The translations under genes and the position numbers were made by a program. The notes beneath the pieces were generated by a model. That model worked only from the letters and a program-made list of their open reading frames with translations. It ran no database searches and had not been told where the DNA came from. A DNA stretch of 39,862 bases from Candidatus Benthicola azotiphorus (GTDB lineage: Bacteria; Gemmatimonadota; Gemmatimonadetes; Palauibacterales; Palauibacteraceae), in assembly GCA_947581745.1 (NCBI GenBank), contig CANPVW010000255.1, forward strand, positions 1-39,862, given 5' to 3'. Positions 25,022-32,457 of the stretch are shown piece by piece. Each line of letters opens with the position of its first letter. Positions within the stretch are counted from its first letter, which is position 1.

Positions 25022-26437
25022 TCATTCAGCGGGAGCCGTACGCTCCCGGTACTTCGTGCTTCCCTTCTCGTCCAGCAGTTCGAGCCACCGCACCGCATCC
25101 GCGGGATTCTCGACCCGAGGCTGCACGGAGTCGACGATCGAGACGCCTGGAAAACGGGTCCAGGCGCCCTGCGTCAGGACGACCAGCTGAATCGTCTCCC
25201 CCTTGCGGCAGCCGGTGCACAGGAGGATCTCGCCAGCCGGGACGGAGGCGGAGCCGAGCCGATAGTCCCCCGGAGCGCCTTCGACATCCAGTCGGAGGGT
25301 GAAGCCGGACAGCCAGCCGGGGACCTTCCACTCGCCGACGAGCGTCGTCCCGGCGGAATCGGGCAGAGCGATCAAGTTGGCCAGCGGGTGAAGCGGCTCG
25401 TCCGCTTCGGAAGCAGGGTCGCCCGAAGCCGACGGCGGCGCCCCGGCCCCTGTCGCAGGGTTCGACCAGCCGAGCAGCCGGATCGACGAGTGGAACGCCT
25501 GCAGGAGCGCTTCCGGGTCGAGCCGGAGCACCTTTTCCGACTTGAAGTCGGGCCACTCGAGCTCGACCTTCATGCCCTCGCCACGGATCACCGCCTCGCG
25601 AAGGGTCTTGAACTCGATCGGCATGAGCACGGTCCGCGGCTGGGCCGGGGTGAGCCACTCGATCTCCCGCTTCACCTCCTCGCCACCCGTCTTCGCCTTC
25701 AGCTTGGCGCCCTGGATGGCCGTCACCGCGAACGCCGCCAGGCGCACAGCGCCGGCTCCGAACAGCCGGTCCTCCTTCCAGCCGAGAAGCGGCTCCGGCC
25801 CGGCGTCCGGGTACGCGACCACCCACGGCGCGGGCCCGGTGCGGGTGTCGCCGTACGGCCTCGACGCCTGCACGCGGATGCCCTGAAGTCCGTCCGCCGA
25901 CGCCGGGGCGATCCACGCCTCCAGGCCGAACGGGCAGTCACCGGACACGGCTTTCACGAGGAACGTGTTGTAGCCGAACCCGATTCGCACTCGAGCCGGC
26001 CGGCCGAGCGCCGTGAGGGAGCGGCCGTTCAGCCAGGCCTCGACGTCCGTGCAGCCGAGACCGCGCCAGTCGAGGTCTATCGTGCGGTCCGCCGCTGACT
26101 TGAGGTACGCGTGCGCGTAGACCACGACGCGCCCGCCGCCGGCCGGCCTGAGGTCATCCAGCTGCAGGGCCGCCACGGAGTCCTGGCGGACGAGGGTCCA
26201 GTCGGCCCCCGCCACCGTGCGCCCGCGGTCCGGGAGGACCGCCACCTCCCCCGGGGCCGAGAGGAAGTCGGTATGCAAGGCATCGTCGGCGGAATCCGCC
26301 TGAAACGGGGTGGACACGAGCCACCGGTCCACGGGGACCGATTCCTGGGCGCCCGCCGGGGCCGTGGCGCCGGCCAGCAGCAGCACCGCCGCGCCCACTC
26401 CGCCGAGGCGAATCCCGCGCACCAGCTTCCGCTTCAT
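25022..26437 (-). CDS. Secreted protein of unknown function with a PA14/GBD-like N-terminal sandwich
   Basis: This 471-aa protein has a good Sec signal peptide (MKRKLVRGIRLGGVGAAVLL, then a core ending in PAGA, with QES after the likely cleavage site). Residues about 105-200 resemble sandwich modules found before glycosidases: VVVYAHAYLKSAADRTIDLD, VEAWLNGRSL, RIGFGYNTFLVKAVSG. I do not recognise the rest; it holds EWLTPAQPRTVLMPIEFKTL, a putative disordered Pro/Ala/Asp stretch and a CTGC pair near the C-terminus. The ATG at 26437 has GGAGGA directly upstream; the frame runs on to 26593, but that part overlaps the divergent Mo-hydroxylase promoter. It is first in a two-gene operon with the propeller lipoprotein. 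Confidence 0.75.
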   Translation of the reverse strand: MKRKLVRGIRLGGVGAAVLLLAGATAPAGAQESVPVDRWLVSTPFQADSADDALHTDFLSAPGEVAVLPDRGRTVAGADWTLVRQDSVAALQLDDLRPAGGGRVVVYAHAYLKSAADRTIDLDWRGLGCTDVEAWLNGRSLTALGRPARVRIGFGYNTFLVKAVSGDCPFGLEAWIAPASADGLQGIRVQASRPYGDTRTGPAPWVVAYPDAGPEPLLGWKEDRLFGAGAVRLAAFAVTAIQGAKLKAKTGGEEVKREIEWLTPAQPRTVLMPIEFKTLREAVIRGEGMKVELEWPDFKSEKVLRLDPEALLQAFHSSIRLLGWSNPATGAGAPPSASGDPASEADEPLHPLANLIALPDSAGTTLVGEWKVPGWLSGFTLRLDVEGAPGDYRLGSASVPAGEILLCTGCRKGETIQLVVLTQGAWTRFPGVSIVDSVQPRVENPADAVRWLELLDEKGSTKYRERTAPAE

Positions 26438-26473
26438 CTTCCTCCGATCTCCGGTCCCGGCCGTGCGGTCAGC

Positions 26474-26503
26474 TTGACCTTCCGAGGCGGAACACTCTAA
26501 CCT
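26474..26503 (+). promoter_or_regulatory. Predicted promoter of the Mo-hydroxylase operon
   Basis: TTGACC (26474-26479) and TAACCT (26498-26503) with an 18-bp spacer. Transcription would begin near 26510, which excludes the GTG at 26505 as the translation start and favours the ATG at 26553 (leader of about 43 nt). Confidence 0.55.
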
Positions 26504-26552
26504 CGTGACCGGATCGACGCACCCTTTCAAGGCGCCTTCACACGGTCGAGAC

Positions 26553-27068
26553 ATGCGCGAGACCCTGAGCCTGACAGTCAATGGCGACCTCATCGAGACG
26601 AGCGCGCCGACGCACTATACCCTGCTGGAGACGTTGCGTTACATCCTGGGGCTGACGGGGAGCAAGCAGGGGTGCGACAAGGGCGACTGCGGGGCCTGCA
26701 CCGTGCTGCTGGACGGCGAAGCGATCCTCTCGTGCATCCTCCCCGTTCAGGAGGCGGCGGGCCGCTCGGTGGTGACGGTGGAAGGGCTGGCCGGCGGTCC
26801 GCGGCCCAGTCCGCTCCAGGACGCCCTGGACCTGACCGGAGGGGCGCAGTGCGGCTTCTGCACTCCGGGCATTCTGTGCAGCGCGACCCAGCTGCTGGCC
26901 GGGAACGGCTCCCCGACGCGCGACGAGATCGAGCACGCCCTGTCCGGGAACCTGTGCCGGTGCACTGGCTACACCAAGATCTTCGAGGCGGTAGAGCTGG
27001 CCGCAGCCGCTTGCCGCTCCGGCCGCACGGCGGGCGAGGTGCTGGCCGCGCGCGCGGAAGGAGGGTGA
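26553..27068 (+). CDS. hcrC: Mo-hydroxylase [2Fe-2S] subunit (HcrC/XdhC-like)
   Basis: This 171-aa protein binds two [2Fe-2S] clusters and passes electrons between the molybdenum centre and the FAD subunit. The plant-ferredoxin-type cluster is bound by Cys41, Cys46, Cys49 and Cys61 (GCDKGDCGACTVLLDG). The second, four-helix cluster is bound by Cys100, Cys103, Cys135 and Cys137 (CGFCTPG and NLCRCTGY). Size and motifs match the small subunit of xanthine-dehydrogenase-family enzymes. The gene symbol reflects the company of the HcrB-type FAD subunit downstream. I chose the ATG at 26553 over the GTG at 26505 because the predicted transcript begins near 26510. It is the first gene of the block, followed by a 166-bp gap. 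Confidence 0.92.
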   Translation: MRETLSLTVNGDLIETSAPTHYTLLETLRYILGLTGSKQGCDKGDCGACTVLLDGEAILSCILPVQEAAGRSVVTVEGLAGGPRPSPLQDALDLTGGAQCGFCTPGILCSATQLLAGNGSPTRDEIEHALSGNLCRCTGYTKIFEAVELAAAACRSGRTAGEVLAARAEGG

Positions 27069-27198
27069 GCATCGTGAGACGTTACGTGCCGCTGTGTCTC
27101 GTGGGCGCCCCCGCGGGAACCCTCGGAGCGGCCGCCCTGCCCGCCCGGGTGAGCGAACGCTCTCTCACCGGCTCCACTCGTCGACCGTCGCCCACTTC

Positions 27199-27216
27199 CG
27201 TGACCTGCGTGTCACG
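27199..27216 (+). repeat. Inverted repeat in the hcrC-hcrA gap
   Basis: CGTGAC (27199-27204) and GTCACG (27211-27216) are perfect 6-bp inverted arms with a 6-bp spacer, lying 18 bp before the hcrA ATG. It could be an operator half-site pair or a small mRNA hairpin before a gene that has no visible Shine-Dalgarno sequence. Nothing else recognisable lies in the 166-bp gap. Confidence 0.4.
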
Positions 27217-27234
27217 TACGCCGATTGAAATCCC

Positions 27235-29637
27235 ATGCATCCCGATGAGCTGAACGCCCTGCAGCGGGCGGCCGCAGACGATCCCGGGATCGCGGGGTTC
27301 CCCGGACCGGACGGCCTGCGGGTGCTCGGCCGGCGCAACCGGAAGCCCGAGGGGCTGCGTAAGAACACCGGCGCCGAAGCGTACACGGACGATCTGGCCC
27401 TCCCCGGAATGCTGCATGCCAAGTTGCTCAGGAGCCCGCACCCGCATGCACAGATAGTGTCGATCGACACTCAACACGCGACACGAATCGTCGGTGTTCA
27501 CGCGGTCATCACGGGAGAGGACCTTCCGACGAAGTACGGGATCATTCCGTGGACGCGGGACGAGCAGGCTCTCGCGGTGGACAAGGTGCGATACGTGGGG
27601 GACGCCGTGGCCTGCGTGGCGGCGGTGGACGAAGACACCGCGAACGCGGCGCTGGAGGCGATCGAGGTGGAGTACGAGGTGCTGCCCTTCTACCTGGAGC
27701 CGGAGCAGGCGTTGACGGCAGAGGCCGCGGCGGTGCCGATCCACGGTCCAAAGCGCGAGGGACGGAACGGAAACGTCACGAAACACGTGGAGCTCGAGTT
27801 CGGGCCGGTGGACGACTTGATGGCGGCGGCCGACGTGGTCGTGGAAGGGGACTACTACTTCCACGGCACGACGCACGCGCCGATCGAGCCGCACTGCGCG
27901 ATCGGTCACGTGGACGCCGACGGCCTGCTCACGGTGTGGTCTTCCACCCAGGTGCCGCATTACCTGCAGCGCGAGCTGGCGCGGGTCCTGGGGCTGGACG
28001 TCGCGCGGGTGCGGGTCGTGCAACCTGCCGTGGGCGGAGCCTTCGGAGGCAAGTCGGAGCCCTTCGACCTCGAATTCTGCGTCGCCCTGCTGGCCCTGAG
28101 GACGGGACGGCCGGTGAAGCTCCTGTACACGAGGGAGGAGTTGTTCTACTCCCACCGCGGTCGCCACCCGATGCGGATGTGGTACCGGGTCGGAGCGTCG
28201 CGGGACGGGAAGCTGAAGGCAGTGGACGCCCGCTCGCTGCTGGACGGCGGGGCGTACGCCTCGTTCGGCCTCGTCACGACCTACTACAGCGGGCAGCTCC
28301 TGACGGCGCCCTACGAGCTGGAGTCGTACCGGTTCGACTCGACGCGCGTGTACACCAACAAGCCGCCGTGCGGCCCGAAGCGGGGGCACGGGTCGGTGCA
28401 GCCCCGCTTCGCGTTCGAGATCTCGCTCGACAAGCTGGCCGCCGAGCTGGGCCTGGATCCGATCGAGCTGCGGCGCCGCAACTTCATGGGCACCGGGCGG
28501 ACGGTGAACGAGTTCCGGGTGCAGTCGAACGGCTTCCTTGAGTGCCTCGAGGCGGTGGAGAGGGCCAGCGGCTGGAAGGAGAAACACCGCAAGCTGCCTT
28601 ACGGCCGGGGGGTAGGGGTCGCCGGCTCTTGCTACATCTCGGGCACCAACTACCCGATCTACCCGAACGACATGCCGCAGGCCGCCGTGCAGGTGCAGGT
28701 GGAGCGCTCGGGGCGGGTGAGCGTGCTGCACGGCGCCTCCGAGATCGGACAGGGGTCGGACGCCACGATGGCGGCGATCGCGGCGGAGGAGCTGGGCGTG
28801 CCGCTCGGCTACGTGAGGGTCCTGTCCGCCGACACGGACATCGTGCCGGTGGACCTGGGCGCCTACTCGTCACGCGAGACCCTGATGGTCGGAAACGCCT
28901 GCGTGAGCGCGTGCCGCCAGGTGGCGGAGCGGGTCCGGGGCAGTGTCGGGTCGGCGCTCGGCATCCCTCCGGAGCGGGTGCGGCTCGCCGGCGGCTGGGC
29001 GTTCGACGCGGAAGAGCCGACCCGGGACGATCGCCGCCTGCCGATCGCCGCGGCGTTTCAGATCGCGGAAGCGGAGCATGGAACGCTCGGAGCGATCGGA
29101 CATTACAACACGCCCAAGGAAGGGGTGCACGGGGAGTACCGGGGAGGGACGATAGGCGCCTCGCCGGCCTACAGCTTCACGGCGCACGTCGCCGAGGTGG
29201 AGGTGGACCCGGAGACCGGTTTCGTGGACGTGAAGACGATCTGGGTGGCGCACGACTGCGGAAAGGCCCTCAACCCGATGCTGGTCGAGGCGCAGATGGA
29301 AGGCTCGGCGTACATGGGGTTCGCGGAAGCGATCTTCGAGCACCAGGTCATGAAGCGCGGAAACCCGGAGGGCGGCCTGCACGACGCGCCGTCGCTGCTC
29401 GACTACCGGATCCCGACCTCGCGCGATTGCCCGGAGTTCGTGTCGCTGATCGTGGAGTCGGCGGACCCGGAGGGGCCGTACGGGGCGAAGGAAGCGGGCG
29501 AGGGGCCGCTACACCCGTCGCTCCCGGCGATCGCGAACGCGATCTGGGATGCGGTCGGGGTTCGGATGGACGCGCTCCCGTTCACGCCGGATCGCGTGTG
29601 GCGGGCGCTTCGGGATCACTCCGCGCGGTCGGCCTGA
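27235..29637 (+). CDS. hcrA: Mo-hydroxylase molybdopterin-binding subunit (4-hydroxybenzoyl-CoA reductase alpha-like)
   Basis: This 800-aa protein is the catalytic subunit of a xanthine-dehydrogenase-family enzyme carrying the molybdopterin-cytosine-dinucleotide cofactor. Family features: GRRNRKPEGLRKNTGAEAYTD at the N-terminus, EPHCAIGHVD, GGAFGGK (267-273), KPPCGPKRGHGSVQ, GASEIGQGSDATMAAIAAEE, and the GAKEAGEG segment with Glu756, the counterpart of the catalytic glutamate of xanthine oxidase. Together with the HcrB-type FAD subunit it looks closer to 4-hydroxybenzoyl-CoA reductase than to xanthine dehydrogenase, but the substrate is not proven. An in-frame stop at 27226 fixes the ATG at 27235. 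No Shine-Dalgarno is visible. Cytoplasmic, with no signal peptide. Confidence 0.9.
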   Translation: MHPDELNALQRAAADDPGIAGFPGPDGLRVLGRRNRKPEGLRKNTGAEAYTDDLALPGMLHAKLLRSPHPHAQIVSIDTQHATRIVGVHAVITGEDLPTKYGIIPWTRDEQALAVDKVRYVGDAVACVAAVDEDTANAALEAIEVEYEVLPFYLEPEQALTAEAAAVPIHGPKREGRNGNVTKHVELEFGPVDDLMAAADVVVEGDYYFHGTTHAPIEPHCAIGHVDADGLLTVWSSTQVPHYLQRELARVLGLDVARVRVVQPAVGGAFGGKSEPFDLEFCVALLALRTGRPVKLLYTREELFYSHRGRHPMRMWYRVGASRDGKLKAVDARSLLDGGAYASFGLVTTYYSGQLLTAPYELESYRFDSTRVYTNKPPCGPKRGHGSVQPRFAFEISLDKLAAELGLDPIELRRRNFMGTGRTVNEFRVQSNGFLECLEAVERASGWKEKHRKLPYGRGVGVAGSCYISGTNYPIYPNDMPQAAVQVQVERSGRVSVLHGASEIGQGSDATMAAIAAEELGVPLGYVRVLSADTDIVPVDLGAYSSRETLMVGNACVSACRQVAERVRGSVGSALGIPPERVRLAGGWAFDAEEPTRDDRRLPIAAAFQIAEAEHGTLGAIGHYNTPKEGVHGEYRGGTIGASPAYSFTAHVAEVEVDPETGFVDVKTIWVAHDCGKALNPMLVEAQMEGSAYMGFAEAIFEHQVMKRGNPEGGLHDAPSLLDYRIPTSRDCPEFVSLIVESADPEGPYGAKEAGEGPLHPSLPAIANAIWDAVGVRMDALPFTPDRVWRALRDHSARSA

Positions 29638-29662
29638 GCCGGGCGCAACGGGAGGACAAGGC

Positions 29663-30211
29663 ATGACGCCTGACGGACGGACGGAGAGCGCGACGCTGGC
29701 GGGGGGCTGCTTCTGGTGCCTGGACGGTGCGTTCCGGGACCTGCGCGGAGTCATCTCGGTGGAGTCCGGGTACGCGGGCGGCCACGTCCCGGACCCGACG
29801 TACGAACAGGTATGCACGGGGCGGACGGGCCACGCGGAAGTGGTGCGGATCACGTTCCATCCGGACGAGATCTCATACCGGGACCTGCTCGAGGTGTTCT
29901 TTTCGATCCACGACCCCACGACCCTGAACCGGCAGGGGGCGGACGTGGGCACGCAGTACCGCTCGGCCATCTTCTTCCACGACGAAGCACAGCGGGAAGA
30001 AGCGGAGAAGATGGTCGCCGAGCTCGAGGAAGAGCAGGTGTTCGAGGACCCGATAGTGACCGAAGTGACGGAGCTGACCGCCTGGTACCCCGGAGAGGAA
30101 TACCACCAGGACTACTACCGCCGGAACCCCGGACAGGGCTACTGCCAGGTGGTCGTGGCCCCGAAGCTGGCCAAGTTCCGGAAGAAGTACGCCGCGAGGC
30201 TGAAGGACTGA
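29663..30211 (+). CDS. msrA: Peptide methionine-(S)-S-oxide reductase MsrA
   Basis: This 182-aa protein repairs S-methionine sulfoxide in proteins using thioredoxin-derived electrons. The active site is GCFWC (15-19) with nucleophile Cys16. Other family motifs are GYAGG, YEQVCTGRTGHAEVV, HDPTTLNRQGADVGTQYRS, and the C-terminal EEYHQDYYRRNPGQGYCQVV. The ATG at 29663 has GGAGGA 6 nt upstream. It lies 25 bp after hcrA and 7 bp before the aminotransferase, so it is inside the Mo-hydroxylase operon. Its presence may reflect oxidative protection of the flavin- and iron-sulfur-containing enzyme, but that is inference. Confidence 0.96.
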   Translation: MTPDGRTESATLAGGCFWCLDGAFRDLRGVISVESGYAGGHVPDPTYEQVCTGRTGHAEVVRITFHPDEISYRDLLEVFFSIHDPTTLNRQGADVGTQYRSAIFFHDEAQREEAEKMVAELEEEQVFEDPIVTEVTELTAWYPGEEYHQDYYRRNPGQGYCQVVVAPKLAKFRKKYAARLKD

Positions 30212-30218
30212 CCGGCCG

Positions 30219-31343
30219 ATGAAGCAGCCGATCTTCGAGATGGAGCGCTGGCAGTCGCACCACGAGAACCGGGTCGAGTACAACCTCGCGGAGAGCGGGG
30301 TGCAGCCGCTGTCGCTGGCGGAGCTGCTCGAGATAAGCGGAGTGGACCCGTCCGACACGGTGCTCGGTTACGGGCACACCGACGGGAGCCCGGCGCTGCG
30401 CGAGCGGATCGCGGCCCTGTATCCGGGCGCGGGCGCGACCAACGTGGTGGCCACCGTGGGGAGCGCCGAGGCGAACTTCCTCGCCCTGTGGCGGCTGGTA
30501 GAGCCGGGCGACCGGGTGGTCGTGGTGCGCCCGGCGTACGAGCAGACGACGGGTCTCGCGGTCGGGCTGGGCGCCCACCTCGAAACCGTGTGGCTGGAGG
30601 CACGGCGCGGGTGGCACTTCGCCCCGGGGGCGGCGGCCGCCGCGATACGTGATGACACGCGCCTGGTCGTGGTCACGAACCCGAACAACCCGACGGGGCA
30701 GGTGCTGGGGGAGCCGGCGATCGAGGAGATCGTGCGGGCGGCGCAGCGCGTCGGTGCGTGGATCCTGGCCGACGAGGTATACGCGGGCGGCGAGCTTTCG
30801 GGCGCCGCGACCGCCTCGTTGTGGGGCCGGACGGAACGCGTCCTGGTCAGCGCCTCGCTGTCGAAGGCGTACGGGCTGCCGGGGCTTCGACTCGGCTGGC
30901 TCGTGGCGCCGGCGGAGTTCAGGGAAGACCTGTGGGCGCGGAAGGACTACACGACGATCGCGCCTTCCCCCCTGAGCGACCGCCTGGGGGCCGTCGCGCT
31001 CGAGCCGCGCGTGCGCGCAGCGCTCCTGGAGCGCGGGAGGAAGATCCTGCGGGACAACCTGGCCCTGCTGGAGGACTGGGTCGCCGGCCACGACGCGATC
31101 CTCGATCTGCACGCTCCGACCGCCGGCGCGATCGCGTTCCCGCGCTACGACCTGCCGATCGGATCGACCGAACTGGCGGAGCGCCTCCTCGCGGAGCACA
31201 GCGTGCTGATCGTTCCGGGCGACCAGTTCGGGATCGATGGCCACTTCCGGATCGGGTACGGATACACGGACCCCCCTCTCGAAGCCGGCCTTCAGCGCCT
31301 GTCCGCTCTGCTCGAGAAGCTTGCTGCGGTGCGGGCGGGCTGA
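30219..31343 (+). CDS. PLP-dependent aminotransferase, class I/II fold
   Basis: This 374-aa fold-type I PLP enzyme has the cofactor lysine Lys216 in SASLSKAYGLPGLRLGW, Asp185 in ADEVY and NPNNPTG at 154-160. The C-terminal GHFRIGYGY supplies the carboxylate-binding arginine. The opening ERWQSHHENRVEYNLAESGV is not that of standard aspartate aminotransferase and recalls a side branch that includes capreomycidine-synthase-like enzymes, a resemblance judged by eye. Substrate unknown. The ATG at 30219 is 7 bp after msrA, and hcrB starts 9 bp after its stop, so it sits inside the Mo-hydroxylase operon. Confidence 0.9.
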   Translation: MKQPIFEMERWQSHHENRVEYNLAESGVQPLSLAELLEISGVDPSDTVLGYGHTDGSPALRERIAALYPGAGATNVVATVGSAEANFLALWRLVEPGDRVVVVRPAYEQTTGLAVGLGAHLETVWLEARRGWHFAPGAAAAAIRDDTRLVVVTNPNNPTGQVLGEPAIEEIVRAAQRVGAWILADEVYAGGELSGAATASLWGRTERVLVSASLSKAYGLPGLRLGWLVAPAEFREDLWARKDYTTIAPSPLSDRLGAVALEPRVRAALLERGRKILRDNLALLEDWVAGHDAILDLHAPTAGAIAFPRYDLPIGSTELAERLLAEHSVLIVPGDQFGIDGHFRIGYGYTDPPLEAGLQRLSALLEKLAAVRAG

Positions 31344-31352
31344 GGGGGCCGC

Positions 31353-32336
31353 GTGCTGAGACTTCACCCGTACGAGTACCACCGGCCGCGCACGGTGAAC
31401 GAGGCGATCGCGCTGCTGGCCGAGCACGCCGGCGATGCGATGCCGATCGCGGGCGGGACGGACCTCGTCCCCAACATGAAGCACCGGCTGTTCACCCCGG
31501 GCCACCTGGTGTCCCTGCGTGGCATCGAAGAGATGCGCGGCATCGGGGAGGACGAGGCCGGCTTCACGATCGGTGCGGCGACATCGCTCGACCACGTGGC
31601 GACGGACGAGGCCATCCGGAACGCCCTTCCTTCCCTCGCGCGGGCGTGCTCCCTCGTGTCCGGGCCTCAGCTGCGCCGCATGGGAACCCTCGGGGGCAAC
31701 GTGTGCCTCGACACCCGCTGCACCTACTACAACCAGACGCTGTTCTGGCGGAAGGCGCTCGGCTATTGCCTCAAGAAGGACGGAACGGCGTGTCACGTGG
31801 TGAAGGGCGGGACCCGATGCGTGGCGGCGCATTCAGCCGACGCGGCCACGGCGCTGCTTCCGCTCGACGCCGAGCTGCGCATCGCCGGTCCGGAAGGGGA
31901 GCGGACGACGCCGATCGGCGGCTTCTTCACGTCCGACGGCGTGTGGAACCGGCGCATGAGCCCGGGCGAACTCCTCGTGTCGATTCACGTGCCGCGGCAG
32001 CGAGCCGGTACCCGGCACAGCTTCCAGAAGCTTCGGGCCCGCGACTCGATCGATTTCCCGATGCTCAACCTGGCCGTGCGGGTGGACTTCGAGGCGGACG
32101 GAGTCGTGGCCGGCGTGCAGATGGCCGCTTCGGCGATGGGCAGTTATCCGCGTAAGCTGGGCAAACTGGACGAAGGGGTCGCCGGCGCGCCGCTCACGGA
32201 GTCGGTCGTCGAAGCGCTGGCCCGGGAGGCGTTCCGGCAGTGCCACCCGCTCACCAACATCCCGGTGGATGCCGAATGGCGGCGCGCCATGGTGCCGGTG
32301 CTGGTTCGCCGCGCCATGGTGGAGATCCGCGCCTGA
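31353..32336 (+). CDS. hcrB: FAD subunit of Mo-hydroxylase with extra [4Fe-4S] loop (HcrB-like)
   Basis: This 327-aa protein has the FAD-binding motifs of the family: PIAGGTDLVPNMK (31-43) and GTLGGNVC (111-118). A loop between the two domains holds Cys123, Cys139, Cys147 and Cys156. From memory, Thauera 4-hydroxybenzoyl-CoA reductase beta subunit binds its additional [4Fe-4S] cluster with cysteines 122, 138, 146 and 155, the same 16/8/9 spacing; ordinary xanthine dehydrogenases lack this loop. Surrounding residues (DTRCTYYNQTLFWRKALGYC, CHVVKGG, RCVAAHSAD) also fit. In the known enzyme this cluster accepts low-potential electrons from ferredoxin for reductive dehydroxylation. The GTG at 31353 begins the typical LHPYEYHRP N-terminus. 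Hairpins follow the stop. Confidence 0.92.
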   Translation: MLRLHPYEYHRPRTVNEAIALLAEHAGDAMPIAGGTDLVPNMKHRLFTPGHLVSLRGIEEMRGIGEDEAGFTIGAATSLDHVATDEAIRNALPSLARACSLVSGPQLRRMGTLGGNVCLDTRCTYYNQTLFWRKALGYCLKKDGTACHVVKGGTRCVAAHSADAATALLPLDAELRIAGPEGERTTPIGGFFTSDGVWNRRMSPGELLVSIHVPRQRAGTRHSFQKLRARDSIDFPMLNLAVRVDFEADGVVAGVQMAASAMGSYPRKLGKLDEGVAGAPLTESVVEALAREAFRQCHPLTNIPVDAEWRRAMVPVLVRRAMVEIRA

Positions 32337-32383
32337 CACAGGGAACCGGCTGGCCGCGGCCGCCGGTCACTCGCGAGAAAAGC

Positions 32384-32409
32384 GAGGGCCGGGATTTCTC
32401 CCGGCCCTC
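32384..32409. terminator. Strong 10-bp hairpin between convergent genes
   Basis: GAGGGCCGGG (32384-32393) pairs perfectly with CCCGGCCCTC (32400-32409) around a 6-nt loop. On the minus strand it is followed by GCTTTTCTC, a short T-run, so it may back up the terminator at 32421-32444. On the plus strand it may end the Mo-hydroxylase transcript, but no T-run follows there. Confidence 0.55.
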
Positions 32410-32420
32410 AACGTCACCTG

Positions 32421-32444
32421 AAAAAACTCCGCCCGGACGGGCGG
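32421..32444 (-). terminator. Intrinsic terminator of the 32458-33546 lipoprotein gene
   Basis: Read on the minus strand, CCGCCC - GTCC - GGGCGG forms a 6-bp hairpin followed by AG and six T residues. This is a classical rho-independent terminator 14 bp beyond the stop codon, and the only one with a clear T-run in this window. Confidence 0.75.
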
Positions 32445-32457
32445 TCCGTCACGGGGC

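Noticed and set aside
26505..26552. GTG 26505 as start of the [2Fe-2S] subunit
   Set aside because: It lies only 2 bp after the predicted -10 box and so would be upstream of the transcription start; the typical N-terminus begins at 26553.
27074..27253. Small open frame in the hcrC-hcrA gap (about 59 aa)
   Set aside because: It overlaps the hcrA start, has no Shine-Dalgarno sequence, and its composition is that of random GC-rich sequence.
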